DNA of 64,000 bases from Stakelama saccharophila. Lineage in GTDB: Bacteria; Pseudomonadota; Alphaproteobacteria; Sphingomonadales; Sphingomonadaceae. The position numbers were made by a program, and so were the translations under genes. The stretch covers positions 124,001 through 188,000 of the forward strand of contig NZ_CP135076.1 in the NCBI RefSeq assembly GCF_032229225.1, read 5' to 3'. This document shows positions 53,798-63,332 of the stretch, piece by piece; position 1 is the first letter of the stretch, and each line of letters opens with the position of its first letter. The notes under the pieces were generated by a model. That model was not told where the DNA came from, did not search any database, and was given only the letters and a program-made list of their open reading frames with translations.

Positions 53798-55387
53798 TTG
53801 GCCACCACCGAACATGCTTGCGACGTCCTCGTCATCGGCTCCGGCGCCGCGGGGCTGACGGCGGCACTGAACCTGGCCGACCGGTTTCGGGTGACGGTTC
53901 TCGCCAAGGGCAGGTTGAACGAGGGGTCGACCGCCTGGGCGCAGGGCGGCATCGCCGCGGTGCTGGAACCGGGCGACACGTTCGACAGCCATATCGAGGA
54001 TACGATGATCGCCGGCGCCGGCCTCAACAACCGGGCGGTCGTGGAGACGGTGGTGGAGGGCGCACCGGCGGCGATCGAGCGGCTGATCGAACTGGGCGTT
54101 CCGTTCAACATGGACGGCGACATCCTCCATCTGACGCGGGAGGGCGGACACAGCCACCGCCGGATCGTCCATGTCAACGACGCGACCGGATGGGCTGTGC
54201 AGGAGGCGCTGCTCAACGCCGCGACCGCGCATCCCAATATCCGGCTGGTGTCCGACATGGTGGCGATCGACCTCGCGACCTCGCGACACGAGGAGCGCTA
54301 TTCCGGCGCGGGCAATGTCTGGGGCGTCTATGCCGCCAACCGCGCCACCGGCCGGGTGGAGCTGTTCACCGCGCGGGCAACGGTGCTGGCAACCGGCGGT
54401 GCGGGCCGCACCTATCGTTTCTCGACCGCGCCGAAAGGCGCCACGGGCGACGGGATCGCGATGGCGTGGCGCGCGGGCGCGCGCGTGTCGAACATGGAGT
54501 TCATGCAGTTCCACCCGACCTGCCTTTACAATCTCGAGGTCAAGAATTTCCTGATCACCGAGGCGGTACGCGGCGAAGGCGGGCGATTGCTGATTCCCGA
54601 AACCGGGCACCGCTTCATGCCCGATTTCGACGAGCGCGCCGAACTCGCCCCGCGCGACATCGTGGCGCGCGCGATCGACCATGAAATCAAGCGGCTCGGC
54701 CTCGATCACGTCCATCTCGACATCAGTCACATGGGCGCGGACTTCGTGACGGCGCATTTCCCGACGATCCGTGCCAAGCTCGAAATGCTGGGCATCGACA
54801 TGACCAGCGAGCCGATTCCGGTCGTCCCTGCACAGCATTACACCTGTGGCGGCGTGGTGGTGGACCGCGACGGCCGCACCGACCTGCCGGGCCTCTATGC
54901 CGCGGGCGAGGTGACGCAGTCGGGACTGCACGGCGCCAACCGGCTGGCGTCGAATTCGCTGCTGGAATGTTTCGTGTTCGGCGAGGCGGCGGCGAAGCAT
55001 ATCGACCGCTGCTGGAACGACCTCCCCCCGCCGCCCGCCATCCGGCCGTGGGACGAAAGCCGCGTGACCGATTCGGACGAGGAAGTCGTCATCAAGCAGA
55101 ACTGGACCGAGATCCGGCGCTTCATGTGGAATTATGTCGGGATCGTCCGCACCACCAAGCGGCTGGAGCGCGCGGCGCACCGCATCAAGCTGCTGAGCGA
55201 CGAGATCGAGGACTATTACGGCCATTTCCGCGTCACCCCCGACCTGATCGAGCTTCGCAACCTGCTGCAGGCGGCCGATCTGGTGGTCCGATCCGCCCTC
55301 CACCGCAAGGAAAGCCGCGGCCTGCACTATACGCTCGATTACCCCGACACGCTGCCGGAGGCGGTCGACACCATTCTGGTGCCTTGA
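53798..55387 (+). CDS. nadB: L-aspartate oxidase
   Basis: NadB oxidises L-aspartate to iminoaspartate with FAD, the first step of de novo NAD synthesis. The start is a TTG behind GAGGAGA. The 529-residue protein shows the FAD motif VLVIGSGAAGLTAALNL, GSTAWAQGGIAAVLEPGD, HSHRRIVHVNDATGWA and the C-terminal cofactor loop ANRLASNSLLECFVFGEAAA. Length matches the family. nadA and nadC are not in the window, although nadD is. A large repeat block follows its stop. Confidence 0.95.
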   Translation: MATTEHACDVLVIGSGAAGLTAALNLADRFRVTVLAKGRLNEGSTAWAQGGIAAVLEPGDTFDSHIEDTMIAGAGLNNRAVVETVVEGAPAAIERLIELGVPFNMDGDILHLTREGGHSHRRIVHVNDATGWAVQEALLNAATAHPNIRLVSDMVAIDLATSRHEERYSGAGNVWGVYAANRATGRVELFTARATVLATGGAGRTYRFSTAPKGATGDGIAMAWRAGARVSNMEFMQFHPTCLYNLEVKNFLITEAVRGEGGRLLIPETGHRFMPDFDERAELAPRDIVARAIDHEIKRLGLDHVHLDISHMGADFVTAHFPTIRAKLEMLGIDMTSEPIPVVPAQHYTCGGVVVDRDGRTDLPGLYAAGEVTQSGLHGANRLASNSLLECFVFGEAAAKHIDRCWNDLPPPPAIRPWDESRVTDSDEEVVIKQNWTEIRRFMWNYVGIVRTTKRLERAAHRIKLLSDEIEDYYGHFRVTPDLIELRNLLQAADLVVRSALHRKESRGLHYTLDYPDTLPEAVDTILVP

Positions 55388-56128
55388 GGCGCGTAACTGC
55401 CTGTCGGAGAGGTATCTGCGCCGTGCTCGGCGCGCTCGGGTCGAGTCAGGCTTCCTGCGCACCCATGTCGTCGCGGTGACAATATCCGAAGCCGCAAGGA
55501 CGAATTCGGTCGCGGTCCCGATGACAGCTCTCTGTAATTTCCAACCAGATGCAATCTGTCGGGGCACGCCCCAATGGCGGCCCTCCTCCCCTCCCTTTCA
55601 GGGAGGGGCCGGGGGCGGGTGCGAGCGAAGCGAGCCCCCGTCATCAGCGTCAAAGCAAAGCCGAGGCATCGAGCCTCGCCTTCGCTGAACCCACCCCTTG
55701 ATCCCCTCCCTCGAAAGGAAGGGGAAATGGATGGCGGCTCCTCACCAAACTCCGTCGTTCCTGCGAAGGCAGGAACCCATGTCTCTCGCCGCACCACACC
55801 ACGCAGAAACCATTTTCCTACACCCACCGGTTTGTGCCACCACCGCCACGGCTCTTTGATATCGGTTATACTCTCCCGCGCGCGCACCCGCGCGCATGCG
55901 CCCGCGCTGAGGTGCGACTCTGTGCGACCTTTGGCGGATTCCCGCGGCTTTCAGGAAGGCAGCGAATCCGCCCACTCGGGCACCAGCTTGCCCGCCGCAT
56001 CTCCTCCCTTCCTTCGAAAGGGAGGGGAAATGGATGGGGCAGCAAACCACCCAATTTCAGCCGTTCAGCATGCCGCATGCGCTTTTCGAAAGCGGACGAT
56101 CATTCCAGCCTGAATTTACCCCCCCGAC
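55388..56128. repeat. Repeat-filled intergenic region with mosaic repeat copy B (module 1, module 2, partial module 1)
   Basis: Module 1 lies at about 55581-55795, module 2 at 55804-55935, and a truncated right half of module 1 (CCTTCGAAAGGGAGGGGAAA) near 56005-56036. The modules are the same as at 39551-39935, but in reverse order and diverged by small changes. Short frames across this region are not convincing genes. Bases 55388-55580 hold nothing I recognise. Confidence 0.85.
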
Positions 56129-57379
56129 CTATCCCCGGTCGGTCTCCGCGATCCGTGCGGACCCTAGGTCGGCCTCGCCGGAGGTGGTGATCAGGCCGAG
56201 CTTCTCGATGACCCAGGGAATGCTCAGCCCCTGGACGAAGATGGAGAAGGCGACCACGGCGAAGGCCACGGTGATGATCGTGCCGCGTTCCGGCACGCTG
56301 GCCGGCAGCGCCAGGGCGAGCGCGAGGGCAAGCGCACCGCGCAGGCCGCCCCAGAACAGCACGTGCTTGTATTTCCACGGCACCCTGAGGCGCGTTTTCG
56401 CAAACGCCATCATCACCGGATAGACCGCCACCGCACGCCCCGCGAGCGACAGAAGCGTGGCGGTGCCGGCCGCTTCGATCACCGCGAGGATCGGCATCTG
56501 CGTCTCGCGCCCGCCGATCAGGATGAAGATGACGGAGTTGATCAGGAAGGCGACGAATTCCCAATGGTTTCGCACGCCCTGCCGGCCGTCTTCGGAAATC
56601 GAGCCGAGAAAGCCGTAATTGCCCACGATCAGCCCCGCCGTCAGCGTCGCCAGCACGCCGGAGCAATGGAAATGCTCGGCCAGAAGGAAGGAACCGTAGG
56701 CGATCAGCATGGTCAGCGTGATTTCCACCAGGCGATCACGCGTCCGCCCGGCGATCAGGATCAGCGGCAGCGCGGTCGCCGCGCCGGCGGCGATGGCACC
56801 CGCGATATTGCGCACAAGCTCGATCCCGATCTCCGCCGGCGCGGCGCTTCCGCCCGCCGCGATGGAAACGAGGATAGCGAAACCCACCGCCGCGACGCCG
56901 TCGTTCAGCAGGCTTTCGGATTCCACCAGCAGGTGCAGCCGGCGTTCGACGCGCATGGTCTTGAACGTCGCGATCACCGCGACCGGATCGGTCGCCGCGA
57001 TCAGGACGCCGAAAAAGGCCGCACCCAGCCAGCTCCACCCGACCAGCCAGTGCATCCCCCCGGCGACCACCGCCGCGGCCAGGGTGACCCCCGGCAATAC
57101 GAGCGCCAGCAGCAGCGGCAGTTCCCGCCGGAACGGCCGCCAGGGGATCTGGATCGCGGCTTCGAACACCAGCGGCGGCAGAAGCACGAAGAAGATCAGA
57201 TCCGGCGTCAGCGCCATCGGCACCTGCACCGGCAGCAGCGCAAGGCCGATCCCGGCCACGGTCAGGCCGACGCTGTAGGGAAGCTTCACCCGGTGCATCA
57301 TGATCGCGACCAGCGAGGCGACGAACAGGATCGCCCCCAGCGATGTGAAATCCAGGTTTTCCAACGCGCTGTCGTTCAT
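56129..57379 (-). CDS. NhaP-type Na+/H+ antiporter
   Basis: The ATG at 57379 gives 416 residues with about twelve membrane helices. FFVLLPPLVFEAAIQIPWR, the ion-site motif AATDPVAVIATFKTM, ESESLLNDGVAAVGF and WGGLRGALALALAL are characteristic of the CPA1 family. It should exchange protons for Na+ or K+ across the inner membrane and serve pH or salt balance. The start is separated by 115 bases from the divergent beta-lactamase-like gene, so the two may share a regulatory region. Confidence 0.92.
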   Translation of the reverse strand: MNDSALENLDFTSLGAILFVASLVAIMMHRVKLPYSVGLTVAGIGLALLPVQVPMALTPDLIFFVLLPPLVFEAAIQIPWRPFRRELPLLLALVLPGVTLAAAVVAGGMHWLVGWSWLGAAFFGVLIAATDPVAVIATFKTMRVERRLHLLVESESLLNDGVAAVGFAILVSIAAGGSAAPAEIGIELVRNIAGAIAAGAATALPLILIAGRTRDRLVEITLTMLIAYGSFLLAEHFHCSGVLATLTAGLIVGNYGFLGSISEDGRQGVRNHWEFVAFLINSVIFILIGGRETQMPILAVIEAAGTATLLSLAGRAVAVYPVMMAFAKTRLRVPWKYKHVLFWGGLRGALALALALALPASVPERGTIITVAFAVVAFSIFVQGLSIPWVIEKLGLITTSGEADLGSARIAETDRG

Positions 57380-57494
57380 CGTTCCGCCGTTCGTCGCAGC
57401 ATGACGCGGACTCGTCGCACCGATACCAGATTTTCGTTGCGCGGGTTCCTGCTGAAACTGCATGCTGTACCCGGGCAAGGGGCGACAATATACC

Positions 57495-58604
57495 GTGATT
57501 GTTTTTCACACCATCAAGACCAGGGCCAGGGCCGTCGCGCTGATGGCGCTCGCGCCGGCGATCCTGGTGGGTTGCGGCGTGCATGTCGTGCCGCAGGGGG
57601 TGCGAACCGCCAGCGCGCCGCCGCCGCAGGCATCCACCGTCGCCGTGCCGGTGCCGCCGCCCGCTCCCAAGCCGAAGCCCGCCCCGGCCGCGCTGGTCGC
57701 CACGGTCCATTCCCTGGCCCGCAATTTCGACGGAATCGCGGGAATTGCGGTGGAAAGCATCGACGACGGCTGGCAGGTCTCCGCCAATGGCGATCGCCAC
57801 ATGCCGCAGCAGAGCGTCAGCAAGATGTGGGTGGCGATGACCATCCTCGACCTGCGCGACCAGGGCAAGCTGCGTTTCGACGAGCCCATCACCATCACGA
57901 AACGGGACCTGACCCTGTTCCACCAGCCGGTCGCCGGGTTGCTGAAGGACGGCCACTACAGCACCACCATCGGCAAGCTGCTGCACCGTGCGTTGACGAC
58001 CAGCGACAACACCGCCAACGACCGGCTGCTCTGGCGTGCCGGCGGGCCCGAGGCGGTTCGCGCCTTCATCGCCAAGCGCCATCTGGGCGAGATCCGGTTC
58101 GGTCCGGGCGAACGCCTGTTGCAGTCCAGGACGGCCGGTCTGACCTGGCACCAGAAATATTCGCTGGGCCGCAATTTCTATGAAGCGCGCGCGGCGCTGC
58201 CGACCGACGTCCGCCGCGATGCGTTCAACAGCTATATCGCGGACCCGCCGGACGGCGCGGCGCCAAAGGCGGTGGCGGATGCGCTGGCGCGGCTCAAAAA
58301 GGGTGAATTGCTGTCCGCCGGATCGACGAGCTGGCTGATCACCACCATGCAGGAGTCGCATACCGGGCCGAACCGCCTGCGCGGCGCGGTGCCCGGTGGC
58401 TGGCTGTTCGGTCACAAGACCGGCACCGGTCAGGACTTCGGCGGTCGCACCGCCGGCTATAACGATGTCGGTATCCTCACCGCCCCCGACGGCAAGAGCT
58501 ATTCGGTCGCGGTAATGATCGGCGACACCTCGCGCACCATTCCGCAGCGTTGGGAACTGATGCATGCCGTCGTGAAGAGCATCGTCGCCAATCACGACGG
58601 CTGA
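57495..58604 (+). CDS. Class A beta-lactamase-like serine hydrolase, lipoprotein
   Basis: The start used is a GTG (57495) giving a lipoprotein signal (MALAPAILVGC, Cys27); an in-frame ATG at 57462 lacks a ribosome site. After a Pro/Ala-rich linker (residues 40-66), the catalytic elements are SVSK (Ser107, Lys110), SDN at 170-172, Glu206 at the position of Glu166 and KTGTG from 308. The residue at the Asn170 position is Gln. The omega-loop region carries about 30 extra residues. Hydrolysis of beta-lactams is possible but unproven; lipid anchoring and the loop suggest a variant role in the envelope. Confidence 0.82.
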   Translation: MIVFHTIKTRARAVALMALAPAILVGCGVHVVPQGVRTASAPPPQASTVAVPVPPPAPKPKPAPAALVATVHSLARNFDGIAGIAVESIDDGWQVSANGDRHMPQQSVSKMWVAMTILDLRDQGKLRFDEPITITKRDLTLFHQPVAGLLKDGHYSTTIGKLLHRALTTSDNTANDRLLWRAGGPEAVRAFIAKRHLGEIRFGPGERLLQSRTAGLTWHQKYSLGRNFYEARAALPTDVRRDAFNSYIADPPDGAAPKAVADALARLKKGELLSAGSTSWLITTMQESHTGPNRLRGAVPGGWLFGHKTGTGQDFGGRTAGYNDVGILTAPDGKSYSVAVMIGDTSRTIPQRWELMHAVVKSIVANHDG

Positions 58605-58729
58605 TCGCGCGATCGACCGCCGCTGCGCATCGGCCGGCGGCTGGGTCTTCGGACGACTATCCTCGTTCGGCCTGCCTGTTGCCAACTCGCATCTCGCGTG
58701 AGGCGAGCGGCGCTGCTAAGCGGGCGGAC

Positions 58730-61504
58730 ATGTCCAACCATCTCTATCTGGTCGACGGCTCGGGCTATATCTTCCGCGCCTATCACCGGCTGCCGCCGCT
58801 CACCAATGTCCATGGCGAGCCGGTGGGTGCGGTCTATGGCTATACGACGATGCTGTGGAAGCTCGCCAAGGAGCTGCACGAGGGCGCCAAGGAGGACGGC
58901 GGCCCGACGCACATGGCGGTGATCCTCGACAAGTCTAGCCGCACCTTCCGCAACGAGATGTACGACCAGTACAAGGCGCACCGCCCGCCGCCGCCGGAGG
59001 ATCTGGTCCCGCAATTCCCGATGATCCGCGATGCCACGCGCGCCTTTTCGCTGCCCTGTATCGAGGAGGAGGGCTGGGAGGCCGACGACCTGATCGCAAG
59101 CTATGCCAAGGCGGCGCTGGCGCAAGGGTGGGAAGTGACCATCGTCTCGTCCGACAAGGACCTGATGCAGTTGATCGAGCCGGGGCTCGAACTCTACGAC
59201 ACGATGAACAACCGCAAGCTCGGCGCGGACCACGTCCAGGAGAAGTTCGGCGTCGCGCCCGACAAGCTGGGCGAGGTGCTCGCGCTGATGGGCGACAGCG
59301 TCGATAACGTGCCGGGCGTCACTGGCATCGGGCCGAAGCGCGCCGCCGAACTGATCAACGAATATGGCGATATCGAAGCCGTGCTCGCCGCCGCTCCGGC
59401 CATGAAGAAGTCGAAGATGCGCGAAAACCTGATCGAGCAGGCGGACATGGCACGGCTTTCGCGCAAGCTCGTCACGCTCGCCTGCGACGTGCCGCTGCCC
59501 GAACCGCTCGACGGCCTGGCGCTGCAGGGAATTCCCGAGCCGCCGCTGCGCGCGTTCCTCGAACATCACGGCTTCCGCTCGCTGGTCGCCAAGCTGTCGG
59601 CCGTGTCCGATGCACCCGCCGAAACGAGCGAGGCGCCAGCGACGCAGGAGGAAGACCCGCCTTGCGACCATGAGGCATATGAGACGGTGACCGGCGAAGC
59701 GGCACTCGACCGCTGGATCGCGGAAGCAACGGCGCAGGGGCATGTCGCGATCGACACCGAAACGACCGGGCTTGACGCGACACAGGCCGAGCTGGTCGGT
59801 ATTTCGCTGGCCCTTGCGCCCAACAAGGCATGCTATGTCCCGCTTGGGCACGGCGGCAGCGACATGTTCGCCGAAAAACCCAAGCAGATCGACCGCGAGG
59901 TGGCGCTCACCAAGCTGAAACCGCTGCTCGAGGACGCGTCGGTGCTCAAGATCGGGCACAATCTGAAATATGACCTGATCGTGCTGGAGCGCTGCTGTCC
60001 GAACCTGGGCGGCATCACGCTTGCGCCTTACGACGACACGATCGTGATGAGCTTCGACCTCGATGCCGGAAGCCACGGTCACGGCATGGACGAACTCGCC
60101 GCCACGCACCTGTCGCATAGCTGCATCGCGTACAAGGACGTGGTCGGCACCGGCAAGAAGCAGCTCGGTTTCCACGAGGTCGATCTGGCGGCGGCCACGC
60201 GCTACGCCGCCGAGGATGCCGATGTGACGCTGCGGCTGTGGCGGCGGTTCAAGTCGCGTCTGGCCTATGAAAGCGCCACGCGCGTCTATGAAATGGTCGA
60301 TCGGCCGCTGGTCCGGGTTGTCGCCGACATGGAGATGGCGGGCGTCAAGGTCGATGCCGACCGCCTCAAGCAGCTTTCGGGCGAGTTCGCCGGGAAGATG
60401 GTCGAACTCGAGCGCGAAATACACGGTATCGCCGGCACCGAATTCACCATCGGCAGCCCCAAGCAGCTTGGCGACGTGCTGTTCGAGCAGATGGGCCTGA
60501 AGGGCGGCCGCAAGGGCAAGTCCGGCGTCTATTCGACCGATGTCAACGAAATGGAGCGGCTCGCGCGCGAAGGCCATGCGATCGCGCAGAAGGTGCTCGA
60601 CTGGCGTCAGCTTTCGAAGCTGAAATCGACCTATACCGACGCGCTGCAGGCGCAGATCAATCCGGCGACGGGGCGCGTCCATACGAGCTATTCGCTGACC
60701 GGCGCGCAGACCGGCCGGCTGTCCTCGACCGACCCCAATCTGCAGAACATCCCCATCCGCACCGAGGTCGGGCGGCAGATCCGCGACGCCTTCGTCGCCG
60801 AGCCGGGCAATGTCATCCTCGCCGCCGACTACAGCCAGATCGAGTTGCGGCTGGCGGCGCATATCGCCGATGTGCCCGGCTTACGCGACGCGTTCGCACG
60901 CGGCGACGACATCCACAACATGACCGCGACCGAATTGTTCGGCGAACTCAATCGCGACACGCGGGCGCGGGCGAAGACGATCAACTTCGCCATCCTGTAC
61001 GGCATTTCGCGCTGGGGGCTGGCCGGGCGGCTCGACGTGTCGAACGACGAGGCGCAGGCGATGATCGACCGCTATTTCGAGCGCTTCCCCGGCATCAACC
61101 GCTATATCGTCGAGACGCTGGCGACGGCCAGGGAACGCGGCTTCACCGAGACGCTGTTCGGCCGCAAGACGCATTTCCCGCGACTGAAATCGAAAAACCC
61201 CAATGAACGCGCCGGCAGCGAACGCGCCGCGATCAACGCGCCGATCCAGGGGACAAGCGCCGACATCATCAAGCGCGCGATGGCCCGGATGGGACCGGCG
61301 CTCGCCGATGCGGGGCTGCCGCGGGTCCGCATGCTGATGCAGGTGCACGACGAACTGGTGTTCGAGCTGCCGGCCGCAGACATCGCCGCAGCGAAATCGG
61401 TGATCGAGCGCGTGATGGCGACTGCGGCCGAACCGGCGGTGACGCTGACCGTGCCGCTGGGCGTCGAGATCGGCACCGGCCCGAGCTGGGGCGCGGCGCA
61501 TTGA
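58730..61504 (+). CDS. polA: DNA polymerase I
   Basis: The 924-residue protein has three domains. The 5'-nuclease domain (about 1-290) has LYLVDGSGYIFRAYHRLPPL, GWEADDLIASYAK and DSVDNVPGVTGIGPKRA. The 3'-5' exonuclease (about 340-530) has AIDTETTGLD, IGHNLKYDL and YAAEDADVT. The polymerase (about 550-924) shows motif A AADYSQIELRLAAH, motif B RAKTINFAILYGISRWGLAG and motif C MQVHDELVFEL. All catalytic carboxylates are present, so proofreading should be active. The start at 58730 has the conserved N-terminus. A palindromic repeat follows the stop. Confidence 0.97.
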   Translation: MSNHLYLVDGSGYIFRAYHRLPPLTNVHGEPVGAVYGYTTMLWKLAKELHEGAKEDGGPTHMAVILDKSSRTFRNEMYDQYKAHRPPPPEDLVPQFPMIRDATRAFSLPCIEEEGWEADDLIASYAKAALAQGWEVTIVSSDKDLMQLIEPGLELYDTMNNRKLGADHVQEKFGVAPDKLGEVLALMGDSVDNVPGVTGIGPKRAAELINEYGDIEAVLAAAPAMKKSKMRENLIEQADMARLSRKLVTLACDVPLPEPLDGLALQGIPEPPLRAFLEHHGFRSLVAKLSAVSDAPAETSEAPATQEEDPPCDHEAYETVTGEAALDRWIAEATAQGHVAIDTETTGLDATQAELVGISLALAPNKACYVPLGHGGSDMFAEKPKQIDREVALTKLKPLLEDASVLKIGHNLKYDLIVLERCCPNLGGITLAPYDDTIVMSFDLDAGSHGHGMDELAATHLSHSCIAYKDVVGTGKKQLGFHEVDLAAATRYAAEDADVTLRLWRRFKSRLAYESATRVYEMVDRPLVRVVADMEMAGVKVDADRLKQLSGEFAGKMVELEREIHGIAGTEFTIGSPKQLGDVLFEQMGLKGGRKGKSGVYSTDVNEMERLAREGHAIAQKVLDWRQLSKLKSTYTDALQAQINPATGRVHTSYSLTGAQTGRLSSTDPNLQNIPIRTEVGRQIRDAFVAEPGNVILAADYSQIELRLAAHIADVPGLRDAFARGDDIHNMTATELFGELNRDTRARAKTINFAILYGISRWGLAGRLDVSNDEAQAMIDRYFERFPGINRYIVETLATARERGFTETLFGRKTHFPRLKSKNPNERAGSERAAINAPIQGTSADIIKRAMARMGPALADAGLPRVRMLMQVHDELVFELPAADIAAAKSVIERVMATAAEPAVTLTVPLGVEIGTGPSWGAAH

Positions 61505-61524
61505 GTTGATCGCCAACATGTACC

Positions 61525-61607
61525 CCGTTCGTGCTGGGCCTGTCGAAGCACAGTCTTTTTTGGACGGAAGAGGAAGAGCGGTCCTTCGACAAGCTCAGGA
61601 CGAACGG
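61525..61607. repeat. 83-bp palindromic repeat, left copy, after polA
   Basis: The left arm CCGTTCGTGCTGGGCCTGTC continues to GAAGCAC (61525-61551). It pairs with the right arm (61581-61607, GTCCTTCGACAAGCTCAGGA then CGAACGG) at about 22 of 27 positions. The loop has CTTTTTT. A second, degenerate copy is at 63237-63319. This is a familiar sphingomonad repeat type. It may also serve as the polA transcript end. Confidence 0.8.
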
Positions 61608-61722
61608 TTATCCGGGCTACAGTCGTGGTCCACAGAGGATTTGGGAGCGAGATGAGCTATCGGGAAACGATGCCGGGCCTTCGACAAGAGGGAAATCGCA
61701 GCGTCCGGACACTCAAGCAGTA

Positions 61723-63228
61723 GTGGACGGGAAAGACGATATCGCCGCGCTCGCCAAGGGCGGGCGGACGAACGTCTTCGGCTTCGTCCTGCGCCTGGCG
61801 GCGCGGTTGCCGTTCCTGTTCATCGCGGGGCGCGTCTACGGACCCGATCTCGTCGGTCGCTTCGCGCTCGCGGTGGTCGTGGTCGAGTTGGCCGCACTGC
61901 TGGCGACACTGGGCCTGAAGCGGGGGCTGGCGCAGGCGCTGTCGACGACCGAACGGCCGCACGTTCATGTCGTGTGGGACGCGATGGCGCTCGCCTTCGT
62001 CGTCTCGATCGTCGCGAGCGCGGTGCTCATCGGCTTTCCGCAGGCGATGTATCCCAACAGTCCGGTGATGGGATTCGACCGGTTCCTGCCGTGCATCATC
62101 GTCGCGACCGCCTGGTCGGACGTCAGCTTGGCGGCGCTCGCCTATCGCCACAATGTGAAGGCGACGGTCACCGCGCGCGCGGTGGTCGAACCGTGGACGA
62201 TCAGCATCGGCGCCTGGGCATTCGCCTTCGTGTCGCACCGCGACGGCCTGATGTTCTCCTACATGCTCTCGATGCTGGCGGCGATGGTCGCCTCACTGGT
62301 CCCGTTCATCCGCACGTACGGCCTGCCGCGTGGCTGGACGCCGCGGCTCCCGCCGATCTTCGCGCTGGCGAGGGCGAACATCCCGCTGGCCGGCGCCGAT
62401 GCCATCGAATGGGGCACGCGCAACGTCGACCGGTTCATCCTCGGCCTGCTGTTCGCACCCGGAATCGTCGGCATCTACTATATGGCGCAGCAGGTCGCCT
62501 CGCTGCCGCAGAAGCTCAAGACCAGCTTCGAGCCGATCATGGGGCCGGTGATCACCACCAGCCTGGCGCAGAAGGACTATTCGGCCATTGCCAACCAAGT
62601 GCGGCAGGTCGGATTCTGGATCATGGCGGCGCAGGCGGGCATCGCGCTGATGGGGTCGATCCCCGGCGAGGCGGTGATGGGCGTGGTCGGCCCGCAATTC
62701 GTCGCCGGCACCGCCGCGCTGGGTTTCCTGCTGTGGGCGGAGGTGCTCGCCTCGACCGGCACCGTGTGCGAATCGGCCCTCGTCTACACGGCGCGGCACC
62801 GCAACCTGATGATTTCGATATTGATGCTCGGTTTCCAGGCCGCGCTGAGCTTCGTGCTGGTGTTCGCGATGCGGGGTGTCGGCTGGCCGACCAATTTCCA
62901 GGCGGCGGGGCCGGCGGTGGCGCTGATGGTGTCGGTGACGCTGACGTCCGTGATCAAGGCGTGGGTGCTGCGGCGGATGATCGGCGAGCCGGTGACCGGC
63001 TGGCGCTGGCAGATGGTCGCGGCCGCTGCAATCGCGATCATCGTCGGCGTCACGGCGACGCACGGCCCCGAATGGGCCGAGCTGATCGTCGGCTTGCCCG
63101 CGATCCTGCTGAGCTATCTCTACGTGTTGTGGCGCTTCGCCTTCGGCCCCGAGGACCGCAAGCTGTTCGCGAAATTGCCGAAGGCGGAGGAGACGGAGGT
63201 GCCGGTCGCGGGGCCGGCGACGCGGTAA
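61723..63228 (+). CDS. Wzx-like polysaccharide flippase (MOP superfamily)
   Basis: The frame stays open upstream to 61531 through the repeat, but that part is not protein-like. The GTG at 61723 gives 501 residues starting shortly before GRTNVFGFVLRLAARLPFLF; no good ribosome site is visible, so the start is tentative. Thirteen or fourteen membrane helices, FSYMLSMLAAMVASLVPF and NVDRFILGLLFAPGIVGIYY are typical of the polysaccharide biosynthesis/oligosaccharide flippase family. It should flip lipid-linked oligosaccharides across the inner membrane. No glycosyltransferases flank it; repeats lie on both sides. Confidence 0.85.
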   Translation: MDGKDDIAALAKGGRTNVFGFVLRLAARLPFLFIAGRVYGPDLVGRFALAVVVVELAALLATLGLKRGLAQALSTTERPHVHVVWDAMALAFVVSIVASAVLIGFPQAMYPNSPVMGFDRFLPCIIVATAWSDVSLAALAYRHNVKATVTARAVVEPWTISIGAWAFAFVSHRDGLMFSYMLSMLAAMVASLVPFIRTYGLPRGWTPRLPPIFALARANIPLAGADAIEWGTRNVDRFILGLLFAPGIVGIYYMAQQVASLPQKLKTSFEPIMGPVITTSLAQKDYSAIANQVRQVGFWIMAAQAGIALMGSIPGEAVMGVVGPQFVAGTAALGFLLWAEVLASTGTVCESALVYTARHRNLMISILMLGFQAALSFVLVFAMRGVGWPTNFQAAGPAVALMVSVTLTSVIKAWVLRRMIGEPVTGWRWQMVAAAAIAIIVGVTATHGPEWAELIVGLPAILLSYLYVLWRFAFGPEDRKLFAKLPKAEETEVPVAGPATR

Positions 63229-63236
63229 TCAATCAC

Positions 63237-63319
63237 TGGTGCCGAGCCTGTCAAAGCACCGCCCTTCCTCTTGCAGGAGGCTACAAGGACAGCCCTTCGG
63301 CACGCTCGGGGCGAACGGT
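63237..63319. repeat. 83-bp palindromic repeat, right degenerate copy
   Basis: GTGCCGAGCCTGTCAAAGCA near the left and CAGCCCTTCGGCACGCTCGG near the right correspond to the two arms of the repeat at 61525-61607. The match is lower than in the left copy. It lies between the flippase stop and the purH stop. Confidence 0.65.
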
Positions 63320-63332
63320 GTTGTTGCAGCCC

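Noticed and set aside
52703..55567. 954-codon open frame on the minus strand
   Set aside because: It lies antisense to the ABC ATPase and nadB, both with full family motifs. The translated product is rich in Arg/His/Asp and has no recognisable domain, as expected for a shadow frame in high-GC DNA.
58592..60862. 756-codon open frame on the minus strand
   Set aside because: It is antisense to polA and shows only the composition bias of a shadow frame.
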